Shown one piece after another: positions 17,687 to 26,250 of a stretch of DNA of 64,000 bases. This DNA is from Cryobacterium aureum. GTDB taxonomy: Bacteria > Actinomycetota > Actinomycetes > Actinomycetales > Microbacteriaceae. Position numbers and translations under genes: made by a program. Position 1 is the stretch's first letter. Every line of letters starts with the position of its first letter. The stretch is from the NCBI RefSeq assembly GCF_002954245.1, contig NZ_PPTG01000046.1:124001-188000 (forward strand), written 5' to 3'. The notes under the pieces were generated by a model. The model did not search any database, was not told where the DNA came from, and was given only the letters and a program-made list of their open reading frames with translations.

Positions 17687-19279
17687 CTACACCGCGGCGG
17701 CCTTCTCCTTGGCGCGCAGGTCCTTGCGCAGAATCTTGCCGGAGGCCGACTTCGGAATCACCTCGATGAACTCGACCGCGCGCACCTTCTTGTGCGGGGC
17801 GACCCGCTCGGTGACGTAGGCCATGATCTCCTCGGCGGTGACCGTCGACTCAGCCGCGACGACGACGAAAGCTTTCGGTATCTCCTGGCCGTCGGCATCC
17901 GCTGCACCGATCACGGCCGCATCCTTGATGTGCGGGTGGGTGAGCAGCAGCGCCTCCAGCTCGGCCGGAGCGATCTGGTAGCCCTTGTATTTGATCAGCT
18001 CCTTGCTGCGGTCGACGATGGTCACCTCGCCCTGCGCACTCACGGTGGCGATGTCGCCGGTGTGCAGAAACCCGTCGGCATCGATGGTCTCCCGGGTGGC
18101 TTTCTCATTGTTCAGGTAGCCGAGCATCACGTTCGGGCCGCGAACAAGCAGCTCACCGGGCTCGCTAACCCCTTCTGCCGGAATCTCGATCTCTTCGCCG
18201 GTTTCGGTCGAGACGAGCTTGCAGTCCATGTTCGGCACGGTCACCCCCACCGAGGCGCGTGACAGGTGCGGAGCATCGATAGGAATCAGGTGACTCACCG
18301 GGCTGACCTCGGTCATGCCGTAGCCCTGCAGAATGCGGCAGTCCAGCCGGGTGGCCACGGCCGCGGCGAGCGCGCCGTCGAGCGGGGCAGCCCCGGAGAG
18401 AATGGTGTGCACGCTCGACAGGTCGTAATTTTCTACCAGCGGATGCTTCGCCACGGCCACCGCAATCGGCGGCGCGATAAAGACGTAACTGCAGCGGTGA
18501 TCCTGGATCATGCGTAGAAACTCGACAAAGTCGAACTTGGCCATCGTGACGAGGGAGGCCCGCTGTTTAAAGGCGAGATTTAGCAGAACCGTCATTCCAT
18601 AAATGTGATAAAACGGCAGTAGCGCGAGCACCTTGTCCTCGGGTGCGACCCCGATCAGGTTGCGGGCCTGCTGCACATTCGCCACCAGGTTGCGGTGGCT
18701 GAGCATGACGCCCTTCGGTGCCGCGGTCGTGCCAGAGGAGTAGGGCAGAACGGCCACGTGCGTGGCCGGGTCGATGGCTACGGCCGGCGCTGCGGCATTC
18801 GCTGCCAGAAAATCAGCCAGCGACGGATGCCCCGGCTCACCTTCGATCACCACGATGTGCTCGTTGGAGATGCCCGCCGCGTGCGCTGCAGCCTTGGCGC
18901 CCACCAGTAACGGGGTGACGGTCACCAGCCAGCTTGCACCGGAATCGTGGAGCTGACGCTGGATGTCGTCGCGGGTGTAGAGCGAGTTGATGGTGGTGAC
19001 GGTGGCGCCCGCGCGCAGGATGCCGTGGAAGACGGCCGTGAATTGAGGCGTGTTCGGGCAGAGCAGACCCACGACCGTGCCGGGACCGACGCCGTCGGCG
19101 GCGAGGGCACCGGCCACCCGGGTGATCTGATCGACCAGAGTGCGATAGCTGAGTTCCTCGCCGCTGACCCCGTCGATGACGGCGGTGCGATCGAGCTCGC
19201 CCTCGCTCAGGTCACCGAACAGGTAATCGAAAATGCTGACGTTGGGAATCTCAACGGGAGCGTACGGGCTCGTGAACAC
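17687..19279 (-). CDS. AMP-forming acyl-CoA / 4-coumarate-CoA ligase-type enzyme
   Basis: 530 residues of the ANL adenylating superfamily. It has the P-loop-like LPYSSGTTAAPKGVMLSHRN (residues about 175-194), GYGMTEVSP near 310, the adenine-binding Asp in LHTGDIATVS near 400, DRSKELIKYKGYQIAPAELE, and the C-terminal catalytic Lys in PKSASGKILRKDLR. It activates a carboxylic acid (phenylpropanoid, fatty or other acid) to its CoA thioester; specificity is not readable. GTG 19279 is preceded by AAGGAGA. It is divergent from the phosphonate operon with a shared 194-bp region. Confidence 0.92.
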   Translation of the reverse strand: MFTSPYAPVEIPNVSIFDYLFGDLSEGELDRTAVIDGVSGEELSYRTLVDQITRVAGALAADGVGPGTVVGLLCPNTPQFTAVFHGILRAGATVTTINSLYTRDDIQRQLHDSGASWLVTVTPLLVGAKAAAHAAGISNEHIVVIEGEPGHPSLADFLAANAAAPAVAIDPATHVAVLPYSSGTTAAPKGVMLSHRNLVANVQQARNLIGVAPEDKVLALLPFYHIYGMTVLLNLAFKQRASLVTMAKFDFVEFLRMIQDHRCSYVFIAPPIAVAVAKHPLVENYDLSSVHTILSGAAPLDGALAAAVATRLDCRILQGYGMTEVSPVSHLIPIDAPHLSRASVGVTVPNMDCKLVSTETGEEIEIPAEGVSEPGELLVRGPNVMLGYLNNEKATRETIDADGFLHTGDIATVSAQGEVTIVDRSKELIKYKGYQIAPAELEALLLTHPHIKDAAVIGAADADGQEIPKAFVVVAAESTVTAEEIMAYVTERVAPHKKVRAVEFIEVIPKSASGKILRKDLRAKEKAAAV

Positions 19280-19381
19280 AGGGATCTCCTTTGATCGGGT
19301 GTGGCCTGCCCACGGTACCGCCCAGCGCTGGGGCGAAACTGTGCATGTGCCTCAGTCACGCTCGTTGAATTGCCGCTGCCC

Positions 19382-19403
19382 GTTTACCTGCCCGTTACCC
19401 GGT
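19382..19403 (+). promoter_or_regulatory. Candidate Pho box (PhoP direct repeats) upstream of phnD
   Basis: Two 11-base units, GTTTACCTGCC and CGTTACCCGGT, in direct tandem, with a weaker third unit after them. Actinobacterial PhoP boxes are 11-base direct repeats resembling GTTCACC. The position, about 70-90 bp before the phnD start, is right for phosphate-starvation activation. The match is by eye only. Confidence 0.45.
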
Positions 19404-19473
19404 GCACCTTCGCTGTTCGGGCGACCTGCTTAACGTGGGTAAACGTAATGCCCTCGACGCAGGAAGGTTTCAC

Positions 19474-20421
19474 GTGGCAATCCACAGCGCTTTTTCACGC
19501 ACCACTTCTCTCGCAGCCAAGTCGGCGTTTGCCGCCGGCGCCGCTGTTCTGCTCACCCTGAGCCTTGCCTCCTGCTCGGCGGACACCGCCGACGCGGCGG
19601 GCACCGACGGCGTCAGCTATGCCGCCGATGAGAACACTCTCGTGTTCGGTGTGGTTCCCGACTCGGTCGACACCCAGACCAACTACCAGCCGCTGATGGA
19701 CTACATCGAGCAGGAGACCGGCAAAACCGTGGAGTACCACGAGTCGACCGACTACGCCGCGCTGATCGAAGCCGCAATCGCCGGCAAGATCGACGTGGCC
19801 TCGTTCTCCGGTTTCACCTACATCACCGCGACCAACAACGGCGCGGCCATCACCCCGATCTCCTCGATCGTGACGACCGAGGGCGAGGTGCCCGGGTATT
19901 ACTCGCAGGCGATCGTTCCGTCCGACAGCACGATCACGTCGCTCGACGAGTTCGCCGGCAAGAAGGTCTGCTTCGTCGACCCGTCATCGACGAGCGGATA
20001 CCTGTTTCCGTCCTACAACCTGCTCGAAGCCGGCGTTGACCCCGTCTCCGACGTGACGGCGGTGTTCGCTGGCAAGCACGACGTGAGTGTGCAGAAGGTG
20101 GGCGAGGGCAAGGAGTGCGAGGTCGGCTTCGCCGAAGACAGCGAGGTCGCTAAGAGCGACAAGGTGAAGGTCATCGCCGAGACCATGGTTCCCGGTGCGC
20201 CGATCGTCGTCTCCGACACCCTGCCGGCCGAGCTGAAGACCCAGCTCGCCGAGGTGCTCGGCGAGGTCACCATCGACGACATCATCGCCTCGGGCGTGAC
20301 CAGCGCCGACACCCAGGCCTTTCGCGACACGTTCTACGCCACCGAGCCGGTGGATGACCAGTACTACGACACCATTCGCGACATCTGCGTGAAGACGTCG
20401 GCCTCGCAGTGCCAGGGCTAA
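19474..20421 (+). CDS. phnD: Phosphonate ABC transporter, substrate-binding lipoprotein
   Basis: 315 residues from GTG 19474, which has AGGAAGG six bases upstream; an in-frame start at 19402 would add an implausible tail before the signal sequence. The N-terminus is a lipoprotein signal ending in the lipobox LASC, so the protein is anchored outside the membrane. The mature part is a PhnD/phosphate-phosphonate binding fold: LVFGVVPDSVDTQTNYQPL, YHESTDYAALIEAAIAGKID, FVDPSSTSGYLFPSYNLLEAG (SSTSG being the phosphonate-binding loop), and KHDVSVQKVGEGK. It is the first gene of a six-gene operon continuing with phnC and phnE. Confidence 0.93.
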   Translation: MAIHSAFSRTTSLAAKSAFAAGAAVLLTLSLASCSADTADAAGTDGVSYAADENTLVFGVVPDSVDTQTNYQPLMDYIEQETGKTVEYHESTDYAALIEAAIAGKIDVASFSGFTYITATNNGAAITPISSIVTTEGEVPGYYSQAIVPSDSTITSLDEFAGKKVCFVDPSSTSGYLFPSYNLLEAGVDPVSDVTAVFAGKHDVSVQKVGEGKECEVGFAEDSEVAKSDKVKVIAETMVPGAPIVVSDTLPAELKTQLAEVLGEVTIDDIIASGVTSADTQAFRDTFYATEPVDDQYYDTIRDICVKTSASQCQG

Positions 20422-20438
20422 CCAGTAAGTCCAGCGTC

Positions 20439-21326
20439 ATGGCCGGTTCCGTCCCCGCGGCGGAACCGGTGATCGACGTGCGCGGTATTACCAAAAACTT
20501 CGGCGAGACCACGGCCCTGAAGCACGTGTCACTCACCGTCGCCCGCGGCGAAATTGTCGTGCTGCTCGGGTTGTCGGGGTCGGGCAAATCCACCCTGCTT
20601 CGACACCTCGATGGCCTCGACCGGCCCGATTCCGGCACGGTAACCGTGCTCGGCACCGCGGTATCGAGCCTCAGGGGTCGGCCGCTGCGCGCGCTGCGCG
20701 GTCAGGTCGGCTTCGTGTTTCAGCAGTTCGAGCTGGTCGGGTCGCTCACCGTGCTCGAAAATGTGCTGACCGGCGCCCTGTTCCGGGTGCGCGGGCCGAG
20801 ACTTGGCCTCTGGGGATACCGCCGCGACCTCAAGCAGGCCGCGCGCGGCCACCTTGATCGGGTGGGACTGCTCGCACAGGCCTACCAGCGCGCCGACACC
20901 CTGTCGGGCGGCCAGCAGCAGCGGGTCGGCATCGCGAGAGCGCTCATGCAGAACCCGCGCATTCTGCTCGCCGACGAACCGGTCGCCTCGCTTGACCCGG
21001 AGTCCAGCGCCCAGGTGATGGCACTCATCCGGGAGATCGCCATTGACAGTGGTCTGACCGTGGTCTGCAGCCTGCATCAGGTTGACCTCGCCCTGTCCTG
21101 GGGCGATCGCATCGTCGGCCTGCGGCACGGCGAAGTGGTACTTGATACCGCTACGCAGGGTCTGTCGAAGCAGAACGTAATGGAGATCTACGGCCGGGTC
21201 ACGACCTCGACCGGTGAGCTCGACGCGATCGAGACCGAGCTGGGCACCGTTGAACCGGGTGAGCCAGACGAGCAGGGCGAGCTCGACCTCGCGACCTTCA
21301 GCTCGGCGCGGGACAACCGCCGGTGA
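20439..21326 (+). CDS. phnC: Phosphonate ABC transporter, ATP-binding protein
   Basis: 295 residues from ATG 20439, 17 bp after phnD. All ABC ATPase motifs are present: Walker A GLSGSGKST near residue 45, Q-loop FQQFELVG, signature LSGGQQQRVGIARAL, Walker B ILLADEPVASLDPE, and the switch His in CSLHQVDLA. The last 45 residues are acidic and outside the ATPase fold. It powers phosphonate or phosphate-ester import together with the PhnE permease. The stop overlaps the phnE GTG by four bases. Confidence 0.95.
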   Translation: MAGSVPAAEPVIDVRGITKNFGETTALKHVSLTVARGEIVVLLGLSGSGKSTLLRHLDGLDRPDSGTVTVLGTAVSSLRGRPLRALRGQVGFVFQQFELVGSLTVLENVLTGALFRVRGPRLGLWGYRRDLKQAARGHLDRVGLLAQAYQRADTLSGGQQQRVGIARALMQNPRILLADEPVASLDPESSAQVMALIREIAIDSGLTVVCSLHQVDLALSWGDRIVGLRHGEVVLDTATQGLSKQNVMEIYGRVTTSTGELDAIETELGTVEPGEPDEQGELDLATFSSARDNRR

Positions 21327-23008
21327 CGCTCACGCTCGAACGCCCCAGGGCCGACCAAGCGCATGCCGTCACCCCGGCCCCGCAACCCCGCGCGCGCCCC
21401 GAGAAAATCGCGGCCGGGCTCACCCTCGTGGCGCTGGTGACGGCATCCGTTCTGTCGCTGATCAGCGTGGATATCTCGCTGCCGCAAATAGCGGCGAGCT
21501 GGTCGAACGCCACTCGGTTCTTTGATCGGGTGGGAGTCATCAGCTTTCCCGCGCCGGGCGAGCTGCTCTACCTGACCGCGCTCACCGTGGGCCTCGTGCT
21601 GCTCGGCACCCTGTTCGCCGCCTTCTTCTCGGTGCCGCTGGCCTGGCTCGCCGCCACGAATACCGCGCCCAGTCGCGGGTGGATGGCCTTCGCCCGATTT
21701 CTCGGCGTGCTGATCCGGGCGGTGCCCGACGTCGTGCTCGCGATGGTGTTCGTGCTCATGTTCTCGCTCGGCACCCTTCCCGGAATTCTGGCGATCGGCA
21801 TCCACTCGATCGGTATGATCAGCAAAATGTTCGCCGACGCGATCGAGCAGATTGACGAAGGGCCACGGCTGGCCATTCGTGCCGCCGGCGGAACCCCGGT
21901 ACAGGAGTTCTTTTCCGGCGTGCTGCCGCAGGTGCTGCCGTCGTGGGTGGCGACCGTGCTGCACCGCAATGACATTAACCTGCGCGGCTCGGTCATTCTC
22001 GGTTACGTCGGGGTCGCCGGCCTCGGCCTCGAGATGTCGTACGCCTTCAAATCGCTCAACTACTCGCTTGGGCTCGGCATAGCGCTGGTCATTTTCGCGC
22101 TCTGTGTGGTCATGGAGATCGTGTCGAGCGCCGTTCGCACCGTCATGCTCGGCCTCGCGCCCACCCGCCAAGGGATCGGAGACCGGCTGCTGCGCCGCCT
22201 CGGGGTTACCGGCCTGAAAGCGGATGCCTCGCACCGTCCCTGGACCTACGCCCGCCTGCGCAACGCGGTCTGGGGTTTGCTCTTCGTGCTGATCGTCATC
22301 GGCAGTGTCTGGATCTGCGAGATTAAATGGGGCGACTTTCTCACTGTCTGGTCTTACCTGCCCGAAACCGCCGCCAAATTCTGGCCGCCGAGCTTCGGCA
22401 GCTATGACGCCTCGGTCATGCTCGCGGCGATGGGCGAAACCATTGCGATCGCCCTGGCTGCGACGATCCTCACGATCGTCGCCTCGATCGTGATCGGCTC
22501 GCTCGCCGCCCGCAACGTGGCGCCGTCGAAGCGCGTGCGCGCCGGCTTTCGGCTGGTGCTCGTCACGATCCGCGGCATACCCGAGATCATCCTGGCCATC
22601 GTTCTGATCGTCGTGACCGGCCTCGGCACGCAGGCCGGCACCATCGCGCTGGCCATCGGAGGCATCGGCCTGCTCGGCAAGCTGCTCGCCGACTCGCTCG
22701 AAGAGGTCAGGTCCGGTCCGGAGCAGGCGCTCGCCGCGGTTGGCGCGACCCGGCTGCAGGTCTATGCCGGCGCCACGGCGCCGCAGGGCATGAAAGCCCT
22801 GATCGGACACAGCTTCTACATGCTCGATACCAATATACGGGCGGCCACCATCCTCGGCCTGGTCGGTGGTGGCGGGGTCGGCTACTACCTGCTGAACGCC
22901 GGTCAGGGCTCGCGGTACGACCTGGTCACCACGATCGTGCTGATGATTCTCGTGACGGTGGTCGCGGTCGAAGGCCTGGCGATGTGGATGCGACGGGTGT
23001 TCCGGTGA
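21323..23008 (+). CDS. phnE: Phosphonate ABC transporter permease, two PhnE domains fused
   Basis: 561 residues holding two BPD-type permease domains in one chain: residues about 60-275 (with the EAA-like loop AIEQIDEGPRLAIRAAGGTPVQEF) and about 320-555 (loop DSLEEVRSGPEQALAAVGATRLQ). Most systems encode PhnE as one domain that dimerises or as two genes (phnE1, phnE2); here both are fused. The GTGA start overlaps the phnC stop, and its own stop overlaps the next gene's GTG, showing tight translational coupling. It is in the cytoplasmic membrane. Confidence 0.94.
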   Translation: MTLTLERPRADQAHAVTPAPQPRARPEKIAAGLTLVALVTASVLSLISVDISLPQIAASWSNATRFFDRVGVISFPAPGELLYLTALTVGLVLLGTLFAAFFSVPLAWLAATNTAPSRGWMAFARFLGVLIRAVPDVVLAMVFVLMFSLGTLPGILAIGIHSIGMISKMFADAIEQIDEGPRLAIRAAGGTPVQEFFSGVLPQVLPSWVATVLHRNDINLRGSVILGYVGVAGLGLEMSYAFKSLNYSLGLGIALVIFALCVVMEIVSSAVRTVMLGLAPTRQGIGDRLLRRLGVTGLKADASHRPWTYARLRNAVWGLLFVLIVIGSVWICEIKWGDFLTVWSYLPETAAKFWPPSFGSYDASVMLAAMGETIAIALAATILTIVASIVIGSLAARNVAPSKRVRAGFRLVLVTIRGIPEIILAIVLIVVTGLGTQAGTIALAIGGIGLLGKLLADSLEEVRSGPEQALAAVGATRLQVYAGATAPQGMKALIGHSFYMLDTNIRAATILGLVGGGGVGYYLLNAGQGSRYDLVTTIVLMILVTVVAVEGLAMWMRRVFR

Positions 23009-24168
23009 CCCACTTCGACGTGGTCGTCATCGGCAGCGGCATCGTGGGACTCGGGCACGCCCTCGCCGCCAGTGACCGCGGGCTGTCCGTCGTGGTTGTG
23101 GACCGCGCGGCGGCCATCGGTGGGGCATCCGTTCGCAATTTTGGGCACCTGTGTTTCACCCCGCAAAGCGGGCCGGCTCGAGAATTCGCCCTGCGGTCCC
23201 GCCCGCTCTGGCTGCGTCTGCAAGTGGATGCCGGTGTCTGGCTACGCGAATCGGGCACGGTCGTGCTCGCCCGGCACGACGACGAATTGGCGGTGCTGCA
23301 GGAGCTGGCGGCGCAGCGCGGAGCCGAGTCGGTCTTTGGTATCGGTGAACCGGACGTCGTGCTGCTCGACGCCACCGAGGTATCGGAACGTCTGCCGCTC
23401 GCCGAAGGCACCGCGCTGGGCGGCGCGTACCTTCCTTGGGACCTGCAGGTCAATCCGCGCCAGGCCGGTGCGGGACTGGCCGCGTACCTGGCCGGCCAGG
23501 GCGTCGAGTTTCGCTACCGCACCGCCGTCACGGCCGTGCGGACGGGGCGGGTTGCGACCACCCGTGGGTCGATCGACGCCGGAACGGTCATCGTCGCGGT
23601 CAACCATGACATCGACCAGCTCTACCCGGAAATCGCCGAGCGCGACGGCATTGTGCGGTGCGGCCTGGACATGCTGCGCGTCGATGCCGGCCTGCGCACG
23701 CCGCTGCCCGCCCCGATCCTCACCGGCTGGTCGCTGCTGCGCTACGGCGCATTTTCCAGCCTTCCGGCGGCAGTCACTCTGGGCGAACGGCTGCGGCGGG
23801 AGTATCCGCTGCTGGCCGAACTCGACCTCAACCAGATGTACACCCAACTACCCGACGGCTCGCTGATCGTGGGGGACACCCACTATCGCGGGGCATCCGT
23901 TTCTCCATTCCAAAATGAGAATGCGTTCGAACAGCTGCTGCAGCTCACCGGTGAGCTGTTCGGCGTACCGCGCCCGCGGGTGCTCGAACGGTGGCAGGGC
24001 GTCTACGCCTCCGGCCGGGCCGACTTTCTCATCGACCAGCCCGAACCCGGTGTGTATCTCGTAGCAGCCACCACGGGAATCGGCATGACCACCGGGCTTG
24101 GTCTTGCCGAACACGTCGTTTCCTGCGTTTATGACTCCCGCTCCCTCACCCTGAAAGGCACCGTATGA
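23005..24168 (+). CDS. FAD-dependent oxidoreductase of phosphonate catabolism (TIGR03364 type)
   Basis: 387 residues of the DAO (D-amino acid oxidase) fold. The Rossmann motif VVIGSGIVGLGHALAASDRG is at the N-terminus, and RNFGHLCFTPQSGPAREFALRS is characteristic of the phosphonate-linked subgroup. A C-terminal GIGMTTGLGLAEHVV closes the FAD site. Some enzymes of this subgroup oxidise 2-aminoethylphosphonate or its N-methyl form to phosphonoacetaldehyde (my recollection of published work). That would feed the next gene's enzyme. GTG 23005 overlaps the phnE stop by four bases; the ORF could extend to ATG 22984 but that adds only seven residues. Confidence 0.85.
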   Translation: MTHFDVVVIGSGIVGLGHALAASDRGLSVVVVDRAAAIGGASVRNFGHLCFTPQSGPAREFALRSRPLWLRLQVDAGVWLRESGTVVLARHDDELAVLQELAAQRGAESVFGIGEPDVVLLDATEVSERLPLAEGTALGGAYLPWDLQVNPRQAGAGLAAYLAGQGVEFRYRTAVTAVRTGRVATTRGSIDAGTVIVAVNHDIDQLYPEIAERDGIVRCGLDMLRVDAGLRTPLPAPILTGWSLLRYGAFSSLPAAVTLGERLRREYPLLAELDLNQMYTQLPDGSLIVGDTHYRGASVSPFQNENAFEQLLQLTGELFGVPRPRVLERWQGVYASGRADFLIDQPEPGVYLVAATTGIGMTTGLGLAEHVVSCVYDSRSLTLKGTV

Positions 24169-24917
24169 GCACCGCACCCCTTGATCTTGACCTTGACCTT
24201 GACCTTGATGATTTCGACACCGAAGACGTTGACGTTGAGCTCGTCGTTTTCGACATGGCGGGCACCACCGTGAGTGACGACGGACTGGTCGAGCGGGCGT
24301 TCGTGCTCGCCGCCGAGCGCAGCGGACTGGTCGACACCGCCGAGGACCTCGAGGAGGCCGTCGCGTTCGTGCGCGAGACCATGGGGCAGTCCAAACTCGA
24401 CGTCTTTCGCGAGCTGACCGATTCCGAAGAGCAGGCCGTCGCGGCGACCGTGGCCTTCGAAACCGCCTACGGCGAACTCGTCGAACAGGTGGGGGTGACG
24501 GCCATCGCTGGCGCGGCCGACCTGTTCCAGGAACTCCGGGACGCCGGCGTGAAGGTGGCCCTGGTCACCGGATTCTCCCGAGCAACGCAGGACACGCTCA
24601 TCGATGCACTGGGCTGGAGTGAGTTGATCGACGTGAGCCTGTGCCCGGCCGAAGCTGGCCGTGGTCGCCCGTACCCCGACCTGCCGCTCACCGCGCTGCT
24701 CCGCACCGGCGCGTCGAGCGTTGCCGCCATGGTCGTCGTCGGTGACACGGCGAGCGACATGCTCTCCGGCCTGAGTGCGGGCGCCGGCCTGGTCGTGGGA
24801 GTGCTGACCGGCACGCACGACACCGACACCCTCGAGGACGCAGGGGCTGACGTCGTCATCGCGAGCGTCGCCGACCTCGCCGAACTGCTCGGCCTGCGTG
24901 AGGAAACGATCGAGTAG
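24165..24917 (+). CDS. Phosphonatase-like HAD hydrolase (TIGR03351 type)
   Basis: 250 residues. The HAD nucleophile motif is FDMAGTTVSDDG, matching the DxAGTT form of phosphonoacetaldehyde hydrolase (PhnX). A Lys in ETMGQSKLDVFRELT aligns with the PhnX cap-domain Schiff-base Lys (MGxxK), and AGRGRPYPDLPL plus VVVGDTASDMLSG complete the core. It probably cleaves phosphonoacetaldehyde to acetaldehyde and phosphate, or a close analogue. The N-terminus has a Leu-Asp repeat encoded by hexamers, absent from PhnX. ATGA overlaps the upstream stop. Confidence 0.85.
   Translation: MSTAPLDLDLDLDLDDFDTEDVDVELVVFDMAGTTVSDDGLVERAFVLAAERSGLVDTAEDLEEAVAFVRETMGQSKLDVFRELTDSEEQAVAATVAFETAYGELVEQVGVTAIAGAADLFQELRDAGVKVALVTGFSRATQDTLIDALGWSELIDVSLCPAEAGRGRPYPDLPLTALLRTGASSVAAMVVVGDTASDMLSGLSAGAGLVVGVLTGTHDTDTLEDAGADVVIASVADLAELLGLREETIE
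24180..24209 (+). repeat. CTTGAY hexamer repeat encoding a Leu-Asp run
   Basis: Five CTTGAC/CTTGAT units in frame near the start of the phosphonatase-like gene, giving a Leu-Asp run. Hexamers keep frame if they expand or contract. Confidence 0.9.
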
Positions 24918-24919
24918 CC

Positions 24920-26122
24920 ATGCCCGAACACGATCCAGCTGCTCAACCCGTGACGCTGCCGGCCCTCACCCTCGGCGTCGGCCGGGGGGTCGTCTTGCCG
25001 CGCGCCGCCGAGGCCATGGTCTGGTCGGGTGTCGGCCTGCCGCTGGAGTGCGTGGCAGTACCCGGCGTGCTGCTCCGGCCCGGCGACGTACTGGTGGAGG
25101 TCGAATTGGCCACGATCTGCGGCTCCGACGTGCACACGGCTGTGGGTCACCGCCTCACTTCGAAGCCGCTTGTGCTCGGGCACGAGCAGGTCGGCCGCAT
25201 CATTGCCGTCACTGAGCAGTCATATGCCGCAACTGGAATGCCACTGCGGGTCGGGCAGCGCGTGGTCTGGTCGGTCGCCGTGAGCTGCGGAACCTGCCCG
25301 CGCTGTCGCCGCGGCCTGCCCCAGAAGTGCCTCGAGTTGGTGAAATACGGCCACGAGCGGATGCAGCGTGGCTGGGAACTGAGCGGCGGTTTCGCCACCC
25401 ACGTGCAGGTGCGTGCCGGAACAGCGGTCGTGGTCGTCGACGAACAGGTGCCGGCCACGGTTTTGGCGCCGGCCTCCTGCGCGACCGCGACGGTAGTTGC
25501 GGCGCTGGGGGCGGCATCCGCTCTCGTGCCGCTGGCCGGAGCGACCGTGCTGGTGACCGGCGCGGGGATGCTCGGAGTGACGGCCTGCGCGATGGCGACG
25601 GATGCCGGTGCTCTCGTGGTCGTCAGCGATCCGGACCCCGCCCGGCGGCAACTCGCGCTCGCCTTCGGTGCCGCCGCCGTCGCGGACCCGGGGGCACCGC
25701 GTGAGTCTCCGACCGGAGTGGCGAGCGTGCTCGCCGCGCTCGCGGATGCCGGTGCTGCCGAGGTGACGATCGCCCTCGAACTGAGCGGTGCCCGCTCGGC
25801 CGTGCACACCGCGCTCGATTTAATCGGCATCGGTGGCGTGGTCGTGCTGGTCGGCAGCGTCTCACCCGGGGAGCCGGTTCTGCTCGACCCGGAGTCGATC
25901 GTGCGCCGCCTGATCACCGTGCGCGGCGTGCACAACTACACGCCGGACGATCTGGCGCAGGCGGTGACCTATCTCAGCGTTGCCTGGCACCGGCATCCGT
26001 TCTCTGCCCTGGTCGGGACGACCTACGATCTCGCGAAAGCGGATGCCGCCCTCCTGATGGCCGCGACAGCCCGCCACCCCCGCGTGGGCCTGACACCGCA
26101 GCCGCCGGCCACCCTCGGCTGA
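24920..26122 (+). CDS. Zinc-dependent alcohol dehydrogenase associated with phosphonate catabolism (TIGR03366 type)
   Basis: 400 residues of the medium-chain dehydrogenase family. Catalytic zinc residues are seen in TICGSDVHTAVG and LVLGHEQVGRI; the structural zinc cluster is CGTCPRCRRGLPQKC; the NAD-binding loop is VLVTGAGMLGVTACAMATDAG. This subgroup is found with the FAD oxidoreductase and phosphonatase-like genes just upstream, and it may oxidise the aldehyde or an alcohol in the pathway. It is the last gene of the operon, two bases after the previous stop. The C-terminus matches family length. Confidence 0.87.
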   Translation: MPEHDPAAQPVTLPALTLGVGRGVVLPRAAEAMVWSGVGLPLECVAVPGVLLRPGDVLVEVELATICGSDVHTAVGHRLTSKPLVLGHEQVGRIIAVTEQSYAATGMPLRVGQRVVWSVAVSCGTCPRCRRGLPQKCLELVKYGHERMQRGWELSGGFATHVQVRAGTAVVVVDEQVPATVLAPASCATATVVAALGAASALVPLAGATVLVTGAGMLGVTACAMATDAGALVVVSDPDPARRQLALAFGAAAVADPGAPRESPTGVASVLAALADAGAAEVTIALELSGARSAVHTALDLIGIGGVVVLVGSVSPGEPVLLDPESIVRRLITVRGVHNYTPDDLAQAVTYLSVAWHRHPFSALVGTTYDLAKADAALLMAATARHPRVGLTPQPPATLG

Positions 26123-26139
26123 CCCGCCCGGCGCTCCCT

Positions 26140-26240
26140 CTGGTCGATGGGGCCCATCCTTCGTTGGACGGGGCCCAGGCCCCGTCCGCGGGCCCAGTTT
26201 ATAAACTGGGCCCCGGGATGGGGCCCGGGCCCCGTCCGTA
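26140..26240. repeat. Cluster of GGGCCC-centred palindromes between convergent genes
   Basis: Four GC-rich palindromic elements in about 100 bp: GATGGGGCCCATC (about 26147), a 22-bp stem GGACGGGGCC-CA-GGCCCCGTCC (26166-26187), a perfect 24-bp palindrome with half-site GGGCCCAGTTTA (26190-26213), and GGGGCCCGGGCCCC (26220-26233). The gap separates convergent genes, so a strong bidirectional terminator is the conservative reading. The repeated units are similar to each other, as if made by duplication. Confidence 0.8.
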
Positions 26241-26250
26241 TTGAGGGCGG

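Noticed and set aside
21188..22810. 540-residue minus-strand open frame
   Set aside because: Antisense to phnE; Arg/His/Glu-rich shadow.
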